Assembly (NCBI GenBank): GCA_015350385.1
Contig: WNKI01000002.1
Location: 5,781,008 to 5,845,007 of the forward strand
DNA length: 64,000 nt
Reading direction: 5' to 3'
DNA from: Aculops lycopersici
Taxonomy: Eukaryota > Arthropoda > Arachnida > Trombidiformes > Eriophyidae
This document shows positions 10,357 to 19,933 of this stretch, piece after piece. A program made the position numbers and the translations under genes. The notes beneath the pieces were generated by a model. The model was not told the origin of the DNA, did no database searches, and worked only from the letters and a program-made list of their open reading frames with translations. Positions within the stretch are counted from its first letter, which is position 1, and each line of letters begins with the position of its first letter.

Positions 10357-10710
10357 TCATTTATCTTTTGTTTCCTTGACCTTCTTACTTTGGATGGCGA
10401 TCATCTCCTCACCTTTGAGACAGTATTTCTCTTTCGCTTTGTCCGGCAGCGATTTCCATTCCTCGACCAGATTTGAAACAATCGAACTGACGCTTGTTTT
10501 GGCTGAGAATGTGTTTGGATTAGAGCTAGTCACTTGGAAGAAACGTGTTATTCCTTTAAGCTGGCGTTTGATTACAGAAGGTGGAGGTGTTTTCATTTTT
10601 GGGGGACTTAGTTTATTTGTATATTGATTTCGCATTTGACATTTAAGATGAGAATCTCTAGCCACTAGAAACAGAAATTGTAAAGCATAACAAGGACACG
10701 CGAATCGCAT
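10357..10710 (-). CDS. Small HMG-box-like protein (divergent)
   Basis: 117 codons from ATG at 10710, with alternative in-frame ATGs at 10635 and 10596. The C-terminal two thirds read as one divergent HMG box: PPSVIKRQLKGITRFFQ, then SSIVSNLVEEWKSLPDKAKE and KYCLKGEEM, matching the helix 2/3 pattern (xxLGExWKxLxxxEKxKYxxxA) of DNA-bending HMG proteins. The usual aromatic and proline contacts at the start of the box are weak. The protein is much shorter than most family members, so this may be a fragment or a decaying duplicate. A degraded second copy of the same segment occurs at 12441-12528. No good poly(A) signal seen. Confidence 0.5.
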   Translation of the reverse strand: MRFACPCYALQFLFLVARDSHLKCQMRNQYTNKLSPPKMKTPPPSVIKRQLKGITRFFQVTSSNPNTFSAKTSVSSIVSNLVEEWKSLPDKAKEKYCLKGEEMIAIQSKKVKETKDK

Positions 10711-10837
10711 GATGCGATGTCCACGTGATCGGGCGTCGCGAATCTAACGCACCATGTGAGCGTGTGTTGTCTATGGTGGTGATTAATGTTTCTAGTTGGG
10801 ATCCCCACTTGCTGATTGACAAAATTGGTGGTTGCAC

Positions 10838-11837
10838 TTAGAATCTAGCGATAGCTGCGAATGTCGCAATATTACACTGGTTGTCAGCGTTTCTCGACAT
10901 ATGCACGTAACCCTCCATACCCCAGTCCGAGCCCCACGAGTTCTTTACAATCCAATAGTCCTTCTTGGTTGCCTTGTCCGTTCCATAACCTACCACCAAA
11001 ACCGCGTGGTTTGAGACGGCTTGGTGATACTGGCAAATATCATCATTCAAGATGCCGGAATGATAAGAAAGTAAGTTTTTGGTTGCATATATGCCCGTCG
11101 AAACAGGACCATACCTGTAGACCACCTTCTTCAATGCATCCTCATCATTCTTGGGCAATAGCATGTAGCCTTTAGTCTTCATCACAACCTTACTCCTGTC
11201 TAGTTGACACTTTCTATTGGCGTCCACGTAAGGGTAGTTCTGGTTCGATACAATTCCGCCCAACTTCGCGATGTCAGTCAAGGCGTGGCTCGGAGATCCG
11301 CCGCCGCAACCAAAGTTAGAGGAGGAACAATCAACCAGTTCCTGTTCACTCAGTGAAATCAATCCCTCGCTCTTGTTGATCAAGTGAGCATACTCCTGAC
11401 CCTAGAGAACACCGGTTGCTGAAAAGGCCCAACATGAGCCGCAACCGCCCTGGTTCTTGACAGGTGTCACTCGACCCTTCACCGCACGCCAGTCAAATGA
11501 GTCGGGAACTGGGGTGTCGTCGTTCAGCAGCTCGTCCAGGTATTCGTCTCTCTCGTTGTGGGCGTAGGCGGCACCTGTTTCGTTTGCTCGATCAAGTCGA
11601 AGTCCGTTTATTTTGGCATACTCCTCGGAGGTCCAGTCGGACAGGTGATTTGAAAAACTCAACTTTAGCCTTGTTTTCAAGGAAAATTTCACGTCTCATT
11701 GCATCCTCGCTGGCGTCTTGGTACCTCTTGCCAAATTTACTCTTGTACGAGGACCAGTGGACATCTGGTAGAGCAAACGTGGCTGTTGCTAGTAGCACAA
11801 CGCATAGTAGCGATCCAATGTCCGGAAGTGGGGCCAT
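10838..11837 (-). pseudogene. Cathepsin L-like (papain family, C1A) cysteine protease, broken
   Basis: Reads as an intron-less papain-family preproenzyme with at least two disabling changes. From ATG at 11837 come a signal peptide and an I29 propeptide (WSSYKSKFGKRYQ...RREIFLENKAKVE). Near 11650 the frame shifts and roughly 15 expected propeptide residues are missing before NHLSDWTSEEYAKINGL. The mature part follows, with the active-site Cys in QGGCGSCWAFSATG. An in-frame TAG at 11402-11404 stands where the family has Glu (GVL-stop-GQEY). Reading resumes in the same frame through LSEQELVDCSS, the catalytic His in SNHAVLVVGYG and the Asn in YWIVKNSWG, to a natural stop at 10838. All three catalytic positions survive, so inactivation is probably recent. 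Confidence 0.85.
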
Positions 11838-12440
11838 GATTTTACTGGTAGGTCTTTGTCGAAAGCTTGTTTAACCTTGATTCGATGTCGTTTGTGGAAT
11901 GAACTCGCGTCGCAAATTGATAGCAACAAGCTCTTGTGTAAACTATTCCAGTCCGGAACGGAAAGCAATCAGGGAACACGCGGAAGAATCGTGGCGAGTG
12001 TTTTGCGGCTCCATTATCATGCAATTAGAGAAAAGTTGACTACCTTGTTTCTCTCCGCAGTAAAATTTATCAAGCAAATCAATTGGCTGATGAGATACGA
12101 ATATCCTGCTGCGAGGCATCGATCGGCGAATCTTTCGGTGGGTGAAAATAAAACAACTCCACAACCAAAGATAAGTATCGGTAATTTTTGTAATATCCAA
12201 TCGACGATAAAAACAATCCAGGCTAAAGAGGTGCGCTTGCGACAGATCGATGGCATCAGATATCTGTCTGGGCGTCGGTGTCTAGTTGCCAGCGTAACTT
12301 AACCATATCAAACCGTCACCTACCACAAAATCGACCACTGAAAATCACACGTCACTGCCTTGGAAACAATGAAACAATGAGACCTATTGGGATTTACTTA
12401 GAGACAGTCGGTTCGTTCGGATTACCATCGACCCTATCTC
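11838..12440. other. Intergenic upstream of protease pseudogene
   Basis: No gene or repeat recognised. The open frames here are short and lack any family motif. Confidence 0.45.
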
Positions 12441-12528
12441 TTGAGACAGTATTCCACTTTCGCTTTGTCTGGCAGCAACCCCCATTCTTCATCTAGATTT
12501 GAAACAATTAGACTGACGGCTGAGAATA
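12441..12528 (-). pseudogene. Relic of the HMG-box-like gene
   Basis: About 88 bases closely resemble the middle of the gene at 10357-10710 in the same orientation. Shared segments are TTGAGACAGTATT, TTTCGCTTTGTC, GGCAGC, CATTC, AGATTTGAAACAATT/C, GACTGACG and GCTGAGAAT. Substitutions and a deletion after GACTGACG break the frame. It is a short duplicated fragment between the protease pseudogene and the secreted-family gene. Confidence 0.65.
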
Positions 12529-13018
12529 AGTGGTGTCTACCATTCCAATCAACACCTGAAGATAATGCTATGAGTAAGGAAGCATGCAAATAAAACTAGC
12601 ATCGCTATTCCGTTTCCGCTGAGTTTAATAGAAGAAAGAAATTAAAGACTAACTTCCAGTTTTGGATTCTCAAATCTACCTGGCAACAAAGACAATTTGT
12701 TGCCAGGTAGATTGGATTTCGCGGCTCTCGAGTTGATTGCGAAAGGATGAGTCAGGATTCCCCAAATAACTTACCTTATCGTTACCAGACAGCTTGACAA
12801 CAGTCACTTTATGTCTTTTGATTCGTGCAACTAATTATAGACTAGAAAGCGTAGCTCTATGTTTTCGCTTCTCGATCTGTTGCCTACTCCTCTCTAACCC
12901 ACTTTACTCCACTTGATCTGTCCAATCGAATAACGTGTAAATCCAAGTAAAAACACTAAGCCTAAGCCAATAATCTTTCCAATCTAACCTAACTAAACTC
13001 CATCCATCCCAAATCAAG
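12529..13018. promoter_or_regulatory. Upstream region of the secreted-family gene, duplicated
   Basis: Aligns in inverted orientation with 319-650 upstream of paralog A. Conserved blocks include CACTTGATCTGT/CACTTGACATGATCTGT, ATAACGT, CCAATAATCT and the CAAATCAAG immediately before the ATG, which are candidate core promoter and leader elements. Copy B carries an 18-base hairpin at 12673-12713 that copy A lacks. Confidence 0.55.
12673..12713. repeat. Perfect 18-bp inverted repeat (hairpin)
   Basis: Left arm 12673-12690, loop GACAA, right arm 12696-12713, with arms exactly complementary (AATCTACCTGGCAACAAA on the left). The orthologous position in the inverted duplicate near 520-560 has only one arm-like sequence, so the palindrome arose after duplication. 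Confidence 0.9.
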
Positions 13019-13456
13019 ATGAACATGAAATCCGCTATCCTTGTCGTCGCTCTGGTCGCTGCTTTCGCCTTTGTTTGCGAGGCCGACCAAAATGTCCCAG
13101 ATCCATGCGAGACGATAAACGCCATTATGGTGAAGGCGAACGATACTGATGGTCACTCTCTCATTACCGCTTGGGAGAACGAGTACAAGAATTCCAACCC
13201 AAAAACTGAAGGCGATCAATTGGTCAAGGAGACTCTTCAGCAATTTGTCCAATTCCTCCAATTCAACAAAGAGGACGAATGCAAGTCGGAAGATCTCGAA
13301 GTTATGGACAAGATCAACGAGGTTTATCAAAATTACGGAATCGCCCTCGAAGCGAGAAAACTCAAGAATCTTAACAGGGCATTACAGATTAAAGGGATGG
13401 ATTACGCAACAGCCTGCACTCTACTGATGTACGAAAAGAAAATGAAAGCTCAATGA
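13019..13456 (+). CDS. Secreted small protein, paralog B (intact)
   Basis: Encodes 145 residues in one exon. A signal peptide (MNMKSAILVVALVAAFAFV, then CEA) probably cleaves after Ala22. The mature protein is about 123 residues, acidic to neutral, predicted mostly helical, with cysteines at 30, 88 and 133 and no transmembrane segment or recognised motif. Near-identical N-terminal paralog at 1-318 and a frameshifted relic at 4922-5220 make it a local multigene family. ATG at 13019 follows the leader block CAAATCAAG that is conserved in the paralog. I do not recognise the family. An extracellular or salivary/gut role would be a guess. Confidence 0.85.
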   Translation: MNMKSAILVVALVAAFAFVCEADQNVPDPCETINAIMVKANDTDGHSLITAWENEYKNSNPKTEGDQLVKETLQQFVQFLQFNKEDECKSEDLEVMDKINEVYQNYGIALEARKLKNLNRALQIKGMDYATACTLLMYEKKMKAQ

Positions 13457-14680
13457 AAATGAACAGGTAGTTGTGGTGATTAGTGTCCAACCGGAAGTCA
13501 AGGTCTCTTGTTGAGTGATATTGGTTTGCGAGTGGGAGAAGAAATAGTTGTGCTGTTAGCAGAGTAAAACAAAAAAATGTTGTATTGAACCATCGGCTTT
13601 TTTCAAAATTCATTCCCTTTTTTCGTCGCGAAAAAAAGAACCCAATCCAACAGGTGTGCGATAATTGCTAGTGCAATTCATCCACCGACTCAGCAATCAA
13701 TCAGTGTACTTCTCAACTACACTTTCCATAGCCTTCCTTGAGGTGCCGATTGCAATGGCGATTCCGCCTGAAACTTGAGCCTTCAGCTGACTTGTTGATT
13801 CTGATGACCGGAAGATAATCTACTTCGGCATTGATTTGTAGAATGGAGCTCCCAATCTTGATTCGAATCCGTTCTTACCTCGTCATGCATAAGCACCTAA
13901 CAATATCTCTGCCATCATTTAAACTCGTGTATCTAGATTAGAAAACTGTCCCGTTGGCTCGACTCTAAATCCCGCTCCGAATGGTCTAATTGCTAGGTTG
14001 ATCCCCGTTGGCCACCTGCTGGTGTTGCCAATGTTGCCATCAAAATTGAGATAACTGGTGAATAAAAAACGATCTCACTGGTAGTTTCGTCATGTTCAAG
14101 ACCAAGATTGAGACGGAATGTCAATAGATTGGCGGTTGCATGACAAAAATGATAAAATAAGCGACACTGTTTCGGGCATAGCTCTAACCAGGAGTTATTC
14201 CATCCTTCATCTTGAACGTTCCACAATCACCCGGCGTCACCATCACCTTCGCTTCGTCTCCTGCATCACCTGTGATCCTTTTGAACTGTTTTTCTGTCAT
14301 ATTGTGGGGGAGAAAAATTAGAGATGCAAGATATTCATCATTAAGTTATCGCTAATCGGTTATCTTTCGTCATTCGACCACGAGGATCGAGGCAAGTTGA
14401 ATATGGTGCACTTGTAGAAAGTGAAAATAAAACCTTCCCTCGCGAGATTCGAACCTCGTAGACAAGCGAAGCGCGCTTTTTACCAGCGCGAGCAAGAAAC
14501 ACTCACGATGTAAACACTGCCTTCTAGTCCAAAGCGCAATTCATATCAAAACAATCCTTCGATTGGCTTGTTACAATCCTTATTTTTGACCAAACTAAAT
14601 TCCATTCTTAGATGCTTATGTCTAGCTAGAGCAAAAAATCCGTGCATGTTTTCCAAGAAGATGGACCCAACTCGCTAATC
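13457..14680. other. Intergenic
   Basis: No gene supported. A minus-strand tRNA-like stretch (14440-14515, containing GGTTCGAATC) does not fold into a proper tRNA. Otherwise no motif or repeat recognised. Confidence 0.45.
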
Positions 14681-15295
14681 ATGGAGCACGATCAACTAAT
14701 TACCCTCCTGGAGGAGCTGAGTTTGCGTTCGTCGCATTCCGAAGATGAGAATTATCAATCCAAAGATTCGGGCGTAAATTTTGGCTCAAATTATAACTCC
14801 AGTAGTAACGTTTCAAGTCCAAACTACGACCAGCTCACCGGCAACATAGCTGAGGAAGACGTTGAGCTAAAAAGTGCAGTAAATTCTCTATTTCAAGATT
14901 TAAAACCTTCCAATCAATCAAACTCAACTTCGGTATCTTCAGCTAACCAATCCGAAGGTTACGATAAAGCTAAACTGCTTGTTACCTTGTTGGGAAACAT
15001 TGATCTCGTAACCTGTGCCGTGAAGAAAATTAATCAACTTGTTTCTTTGGGCAAACGAATGGAACAAATCTATCGAAGCTATTATGTGAATCCAAATGTA
15101 AATCTCGATCTAAACGAGCTCGGTCAACTCATATCAGCATTTTCAGATATTTACAACAGTGAAAAATATGTTCGCGAGGTAAATGTATCGCGAGTCTATC
15201 ATGCCTTCTGCCAAAAGCTAATTGAAATCCACAATCTAAGGAGTGGGAATATTCCATCTCGCTTGCACAACCAAGACGATATTCCCATGAGCTAA
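14681..15295 (+). CDS. Unrecognised 204-residue protein
   Basis: ATG at 14681 gives 204 residues (MEHDQLITLLEELSL...). The frame is open a little upstream but only from a GTG. The first 100 residues are Ser/Asn/Asp-rich and probably disordered. Residues of about 105-195 look helical and globular: KLLVTLLGNIDLVTCAVKKI, then LGKRMEQIYRSYYV, ELGQLISAFSDIYN and VSRVYHAFCQKLIEIHNL. No signal peptide or membrane segment. It converges with the TTLL4-like gene 195 bases away. No known family recognised. The helical half could be an adaptor or coiled-coil subunit of a larger complex. Confidence 0.65.
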   Translation: MEHDQLITLLEELSLRSSHSEDENYQSKDSGVNFGSNYNSSSNVSSPNYDQLTGNIAEEDVELKSAVNSLFQDLKPSNQSNSTSVSSANQSEGYDKAKLLVTLLGNIDLVTCAVKKINQLVSLGKRMEQIYRSYYVNPNVNLDLNELGQLISAFSDIYNSEKYVREVNVSRVYHAFCQKLIEIHNLRSGNIPSRLHNQDDIPMS

Positions 15296-15490
15296 CTTGA
15301 ATGGAATATCTCAAAAAGAAAGTTTTATACAGTTTATCATTAAATCTGCATGCACAGTTGTTAAAAGCTACAAGGGCAAATGTTTTTGTTGAAGTGTTAG
15401 ATGCAAATGCTTTTAATGGACATCCATCTCGATGTTAACAGGTCAGGTGACGAGATGGCGAGACTTGAGTGATGTAGGTAGTTATTTGGG

Positions 15491-17539
15491 TTAGTTGAGG
15501 AAGTTAGCCAGGTAGGACAGGTGACGGATACCATCAACACGATCGTTATGATATCTACGCTCCCATGCATCGAGTAACAGGTTGTAGTAGCGAGGCTTCT
15601 CGAAGTACTTGAGGTATTTGTTAGATTTGCTTGATGGGAAGGCTCGCCTAAATGTTCCGCATCTAGATAGTTCATCTTCAGCCAACATCAAGACTCTTAT
15701 GTCGTCTTGTGAGAGATCGCTAAGTACACAATCATTCTTCATCAACTGAGACTCACCGTCCTCGTTGTCGTGATTGTTTTGGTCCGGAGTATCTTTGGTT
15801 TCAACTTTGCTTACGTCATTCTTTGGACCCTCTGTATAACCGTTGGTCGTAGATTTGTTATTATCTGTATTTGGGTTTTCATTATCAGATCCGTCATCTG
15901 CGAGTATGGATATCCAGTCCTCTTCGTCGGCGTTGCAAGACTTTTGCATCACATCCAATTCAGTTTTGAACAATTTCTGATACTTTGAATGCTTGGCCCG
16001 ATCACGCTTGCTAAGATTCTGCTTATAAAGTCGTTCATCGAACCAAAGGCGACAATTTGCACCTAGGTCACTCTTTGGCTCAACATTCTTAGCTGGCGGC
16101 GGGAGATTATAACCGACTAGATTAAACATATCCTTTATAACTTGATACTTGACTTGTGTATCTAAATCAGATTCTGACTTGAGACTTGGAGTTATGTTCA
16201 CCTCTAAGATCCAAGGTTTAAAATTTTCATCTAATATAATATCGAATCCAAATAGCTCAAAGGAAGTGTAATCATTCTTGCAATTTTGATTCGATAATCT
16301 TGTCATTGGTCCCTCACATGATATGATGGTTCTGACTATAATATCAATGATTTTGTTCCATAACTTATCGGTATCTACATGAGCGTGATTGTCCTTCAAA
16401 TATCGCCAGAATCTTTGCAGGGTCCACTTACAACCATTCGATGAATCACAATCATTATTGACTTGATATTTGATACTATTTTTGTTAACAAAATAATTGG
16501 TTAAATGCATGTACTGATCTATAATACCATCTTCTTGACTGGTGTATTTCATACTAGCAAATCTGACTAGACCCTCGTTGTTAACATATATACGTAATGG
16601 ATCAACTGATGTAACTAGAACATAAACTCTCAGATCAAATTTCTGACCATTCTCTAGGAGGCAGGGATTTGAGATATATTGTTGAACAATCATTGTTGAC
16701 TTTTTGGTCGGCAATCCCTCCTCGGTCTTTGGGTACTCGAGAGCTTCAGATGGCACTTGAGCTATATTGTTGATTACCTTAATCCCATTGCCTCGAGCTG
16801 AAGCAGGTGGTTTTATGATAAATAATTTGCTAGGCGAAGTGGACCAATACTCTTTGAGCTCTTCGTAGTCTTTGGGTAGCACAAAGGTTTTTGGGTGAAA
16901 GTGGTTAAAGTTTTCATTGTAGTGTCTTTGGTCAGCAAGCTTCAACCTGAGCCATAGTTTATCCTTGCGTCCTAAGTGAAAGCTACCAGGATAATGATTA
17001 ACTTTTCTCCACGGTTCAAGTTGGCCAAAGTCGGCCGTGAGCATATGCTTACACCATGAGCCTAAATAAAGGTTGTCTGTTGTATTCGCCGCCTTGATTT
17101 GCTCAAACTTCATGAACGAAATGCAATGTCTGATAGAATTTGGTGTTATACTTGATATCTTCCATCTGAACAAAGACTGTAAACTTTTTGGCAAACCTAT
17201 GGGTGGCTTGGAGTCGTCGCTTATCTTGGTGTTGAAATAGATAGTTGGTGGCACGTGATTTTTGTGAAACAAACTTGGTTGTAATACAAAGGGATCAATA
17301 TGATTCTCATCCTTCTTGCCCGATGCTGATGATAAGTATAATCTTGGAAATAGATAGTATTGATCCCATTCGTCTTTGCACTTTGTTTCATGAATAGATT
17401 GGTCTAATGCATTGAGCTTGGTCTTCTTGAACTTGATTGCCAACATGAGTTCCTCCAACTCAGTTATGCTACTGGGTCTTGGTGGTAGCATTTGGTCTGT
17501 TGTACAAACTTGAAACCCTGTAATATGTGAATCTTTCAT
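15491..17539 (-). CDS. TTLL4: Tubulin polyglutamylase, TTLL4-like
   Basis: Encodes 682 residues in one exon. The tubulin-tyrosine-ligase-like ATP-grasp domain spans about residues 150-475. Landmarks are KPPASARGNGI (243-253, ATP lid), FDLRVYVLVT (301-310), HLTNYFVNK (345-353), FELFGFDIILDENFKPWILE (427-446) and EVNITPSL (446-453, metal/ATP-binding Glu and Asn). The FELFGFDI...LEVN pattern and the HLTNY loop best fit TTLL4, which adds the first glutamate branch on beta-tubulin tails in cilia and axons and also modifies some non-tubulin proteins. The long N-terminal extension of vertebrate TTLL4 is shorter here. The acidic C-terminus (540-640) is Asp/Asn-rich. It diverges from the p24 gene. Confidence 0.92.
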   Translation of the reverse strand: MKDSHITGFQVCTTDQMLPPRPSSITELEELMLAIKFKKTKLNALDQSIHETKCKDEWDQYYLFPRLYLSSASGKKDENHIDPFVLQPSLFHKNHVPPTIYFNTKISDDSKPPIGLPKSLQSLFRWKISSITPNSIRHCISFMKFEQIKAANTTDNLYLGSWCKHMLTADFGQLEPWRKVNHYPGSFHLGRKDKLWLRLKLADQRHYNENFNHFHPKTFVLPKDYEELKEYWSTSPSKLFIIKPPASARGNGIKVINNIAQVPSEALEYPKTEEGLPTKKSTMIVQQYISNPCLLENGQKFDLRVYVLVTSVDPLRIYVNNEGLVRFASMKYTSQEDGIIDQYMHLTNYFVNKNSIKYQVNNDCDSSNGCKWTLQRFWRYLKDNHAHVDTDKLWNKIIDIIVRTIISCEGPMTRLSNQNCKNDYTSFELFGFDIILDENFKPWILEVNITPSLKSESDLDTQVKYQVIKDMFNLVGYNLPPPAKNVEPKSDLGANCRLWFDERLYKQNLSKRDRAKHSKYQKLFKTELDVMQKSCNADEEDWISILADDGSDNENPNTDNNKSTTNGYTEGPKNDVSKVETKDTPDQNNHDNEDGESQLMKNDCVLSDLSQDDIRVLMLAEDELSRCGTFRRAFPSSKSNKYLKYFEKPRYYNLLLDAWERRYHNDRVDGIRHLSYLANFLN

Positions 17540-18106
17540 GAGATTAATTCAGTTACAAAAAGTCATCTTTCTAAATAATATATTGCAATTTTATGGTTTC
17601 ATTTTGGTCCCATAAATCCAAACTGATTGATAACAAATAATTCGAAGCTTGTTGTTGTGCTCGTTTATATTTAAATGATTCGCGCGCGTTATAGCAATGC
17701 GCATGCACAATGAGGACTTCGTAAACTTAGATAATGGCAGGAAAACTGACGTGTCGATGGTGGGTACACCAATGTAAAAGTACTCTTGCGGCATGTGTAT
17801 TACATTGGATAACTTTTATGAGAGGGAATCAAAATAGAAATATCCCTTTGTGACAGTTTGTGTAATCAACCTGTTTTACCTGTAAGCTTAATACGGTCTT
17901 CGGAGACAAGAGACCAATAAAACTATTATTGCAAACTTAGATTGCCTGTTGGTGAAAATTCTTGGCTCGAGAGCTGTCATCTGGTAGCTTGTTGGATTGT
18001 TATTGTTTTTTCAAACAATCTTTAAGAGCAAACTTATTTAACATACAGGAACAATATTATACCCCTTTTTGCAAAAAGCAGCAATATCATACCAACCCAA
18101 AGCAAA
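17540..18106. promoter_or_regulatory. Divergent intergenic region between TTLL4 and the p24 gene
   Basis: 567 bases between two opposite start codons, so promoters for both must lie here. No gene, repeat or clear core element recognised. Assigned by position. Confidence 0.5.
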
Positions 18107-18787
18107 ATGACACTATCTAGCAAATCACTACCATCAGCCTACCAAATACTGATTGGTGCAATACTATTCGTATGCTTATTTAACTTCTCTCAAGGTTTAT
18201 ATTTCCATATTGGTGAAACAGAAAAGCGCTGTTTTATCGAAGAGATTCCAGATGAAACCCTATTATTAATCAACTATAAGCTACAATTGCACGACCCACA
18301 AACTGGAGGCTTTATGCAAACCGCGCCAGGATTGGCCATGCATGTTGACATCCGTGATCCAGATGATAAAATAATCCTATCTAAAGTTTACTCTGCTGAG
18401 GGTAAGGTAGCCATCACATCGCACAAGCCAGGTGAACACGTGATTTGCATACAATCCAATTCAACCAAATGGTTCGCCGGTGGACAGTTAAGGGTGCATC
18501 TTGATATAAAAATCGGTGAGCACGCCATAGCCTATGACGAGATTGCCGAGAAGGAGAAGTATACACAATTACAGCTAAGAATTAGACAATTACAGGATCA
18601 AGTTGAGCAGATAACAAAGGATTTGAGCTACCAAAGGTATCGAGAAGAGAAATTTAGAGCTACTTCGGAGAGCACCAGCTCACGAGTGTTTTGGTGGTCA
18701 ATCTTCCAGGCTGCTGTTGTTCTGGGTCTAGCGGTTTGGCAATGCACACATTTAAAAAGATTCTTTGAGGCTAAGAAATTGGTTTAG
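18107..18787 (+). CDS. TMED9: p24 cargo receptor, TMED4/TMED9 type
   Basis: Encodes 226 residues in one exon. An N-terminal signal peptide (to about residue 30, ending near FSQG) is followed by the GOLD domain beginning LYFHIGETEKRCFIEEIPDE. Then come the conserved HKPGEHVICIQSN, a coiled-coil stalk (LQLRIRQLQDQVEQITKDL), a single transmembrane helix (FWWSIFQAAVVLGLAVWQ) and the cytosolic tail HLKRFFEAKKLV. The terminal KKLV is a COPI-binding dilysine signal, typical of TMED4/9 (alpha subfamily, Drosophila eclair). It cycles between ER and Golgi and loads cargo into COPII/COPI vesicles. It converges with GET3, 147 bases apart. AATAAA at 18801-18806. Confidence 0.95.
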   Translation: MTLSSKSLPSAYQILIGAILFVCLFNFSQGLYFHIGETEKRCFIEEIPDETLLLINYKLQLHDPQTGGFMQTAPGLAMHVDIRDPDDKIILSKVYSAEGKVAITSHKPGEHVICIQSNSTKWFAGGQLRVHLDIKIGEHAIAYDEIAEKEKYTQLQLRIRQLQDQVEQITKDLSYQRYREEKFRATSESTSSRVFWWSIFQAAVVLGLAVWQCTHLKRFFEAKKLV

Positions 18788-18934
18788 ATTTGAGGTCTAG
18801 AATAAAGAACAATTATGTAATTAGTAACTATACACAAATCAGATCGGTTTATCTTACTTTAATATTTACAAAACGTGTCGAGTCTCTCGCGTGTTGTCTT
18901 CGCTATGACCAATATTACACCTGTTTGTCTTGAC

Positions 18935-19933
18935 CTATTCAGTCTCCTCGTGTTTCGCTGGATCATAAGGTTCCACCAAGAATCTGCTAAACTTTTCCAC
19001 ACTCTTTGCACCACGAACCTCTTTGTGGAGTAGCGGCAATTTAATAATGTGCATATCCTCATAGAGATCATCAATTTGCTCAATATACTTTCTCTGTATC
19101 TTCATTCGTGCGCTACACATCTTACAATCGGCACTTTGAGCTCCAAGCATCAGGACCTGATTAACAATAATGTTGTGCGTGTCGATTTGGTTCCTAGTTA
19201 ACTCTTGAACTAGTCTCTCAGTTTCATAGAGGGATAAGAATTCTGATATACAGACACAAACAAAGGTTGTCATGCTCTTATCACGGAATTGGGTGTTGAT
19301 CTTCTTAATGACAGGTAGCAATTCCTCGAGGCGACCAGTTAGCGAGTCTACGTTGAAGTTGGCCAGTCCCATGATTGATGCAATATTTGATATAAATGGA
19401 GATACCTGAGACTTGAGCCTCATCACCTTGCCTAGACCCTTCTCGATCAATGTTGGGAATGACAATAGTCTAAGAGTGTGACCCGTTGGCGCTGTATCAA
19501 AGATAACAACATCGAAATTTAGCGACTCCACCAACTTCATGACCTCAGCATAACTGACGGCCTCATCAATACCTGGCAGGGCGCTAACAAGCTCCGTCAC
19601 AGCTGATTTGCCCATCTTGAATTGGTCGTCTTCAAAGAAATCATCGGGCAGCTCGGCTGTTCCCAAATTTGGATCAATTTCCATGGCGTGCAAATTGTCG
19701 AATCCCTTGACCGGCATGGGAACTTTACTAAACTTTTGATCGAACGCGTCACTGAGGTTGTGGGCTGGATCGGTGGAAATAATCAATACCGACTTTCTGA
19801 CCTTTGCCATTTGGATCGCCAAACTACTGGAACAGGTTGTCTTTCCAACACCACCCTTGCCGCCAACAAAAATCCATCTCAATGATGTTTGATCTAATAG
19901 ATTTTGGATTGTTGGATCTGGAGCCTCTGCCAT
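18935..19933 (-). CDS. GET3: ATPase GET3 / ASNA1 (TRC40), tail-anchored protein targeting
   Basis: Encodes 332 residues from ATG at 19933 (MAEAPDPTIQ). The frame is open upstream but only from a GTG, and MAEAP fits family N-termini. It has the deviant Walker A P-loop GKGGVGKTT (25-33), switch I STDPAHNLSDAF with the catalytic Asp, DTAPTGHTLR switch II, and the CKMC zinc-binding pair that makes the homodimer. It carries newly made tail-anchored membrane proteins to the ER receptor. Length matches the family. The gene is intron-less. A candidate minus-strand ATTAAA poly(A) signal is at 18858-18863, between it and the convergent p24 gene. Confidence 0.96.
   Translation of the reverse strand: MAEAPDPTIQNLLDQTSLRWIFVGGKGGVGKTTCSSSLAIQMAKVRKSVLIISTDPAHNLSDAFDQKFSKVPMPVKGFDNLHAMEIDPNLGTAELPDDFFEDDQFKMGKSAVTELVSALPGIDEAVSYAEVMKLVESLNFDVVIFDTAPTGHTLRLLSFPTLIEKGLGKVMRLKSQVSPFISNIASIMGLANFNVDSLTGRLEELLPVIKKINTQFRDKSMTTFVCVCISEFLSLYETERLVQELTRNQIDTHNIIVNQVLMLGAQSADCKMCSARMKIQRKYIEQIDDLYEDMHIIKLPLLHKEVRGAKSVEKFSRFLVEPYDPAKHEETE

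Noticed and set aside
10286..10627. 113-codon frame on the plus strand opposite the HMG-like gene
   Set aside because: Hydrophobic antisense translation. The minus-strand frame has the HMG-box pattern.
14440..14515. Possible tRNA on the minus strand (GAGGTTCGAATCTC T-arm-like)
   Set aside because: A T-loop-like word is present, but the T stem pairs poorly with a 7-base loop and no matching acceptor or anticodon arms could be drawn. At best a tRNA-like remnant.
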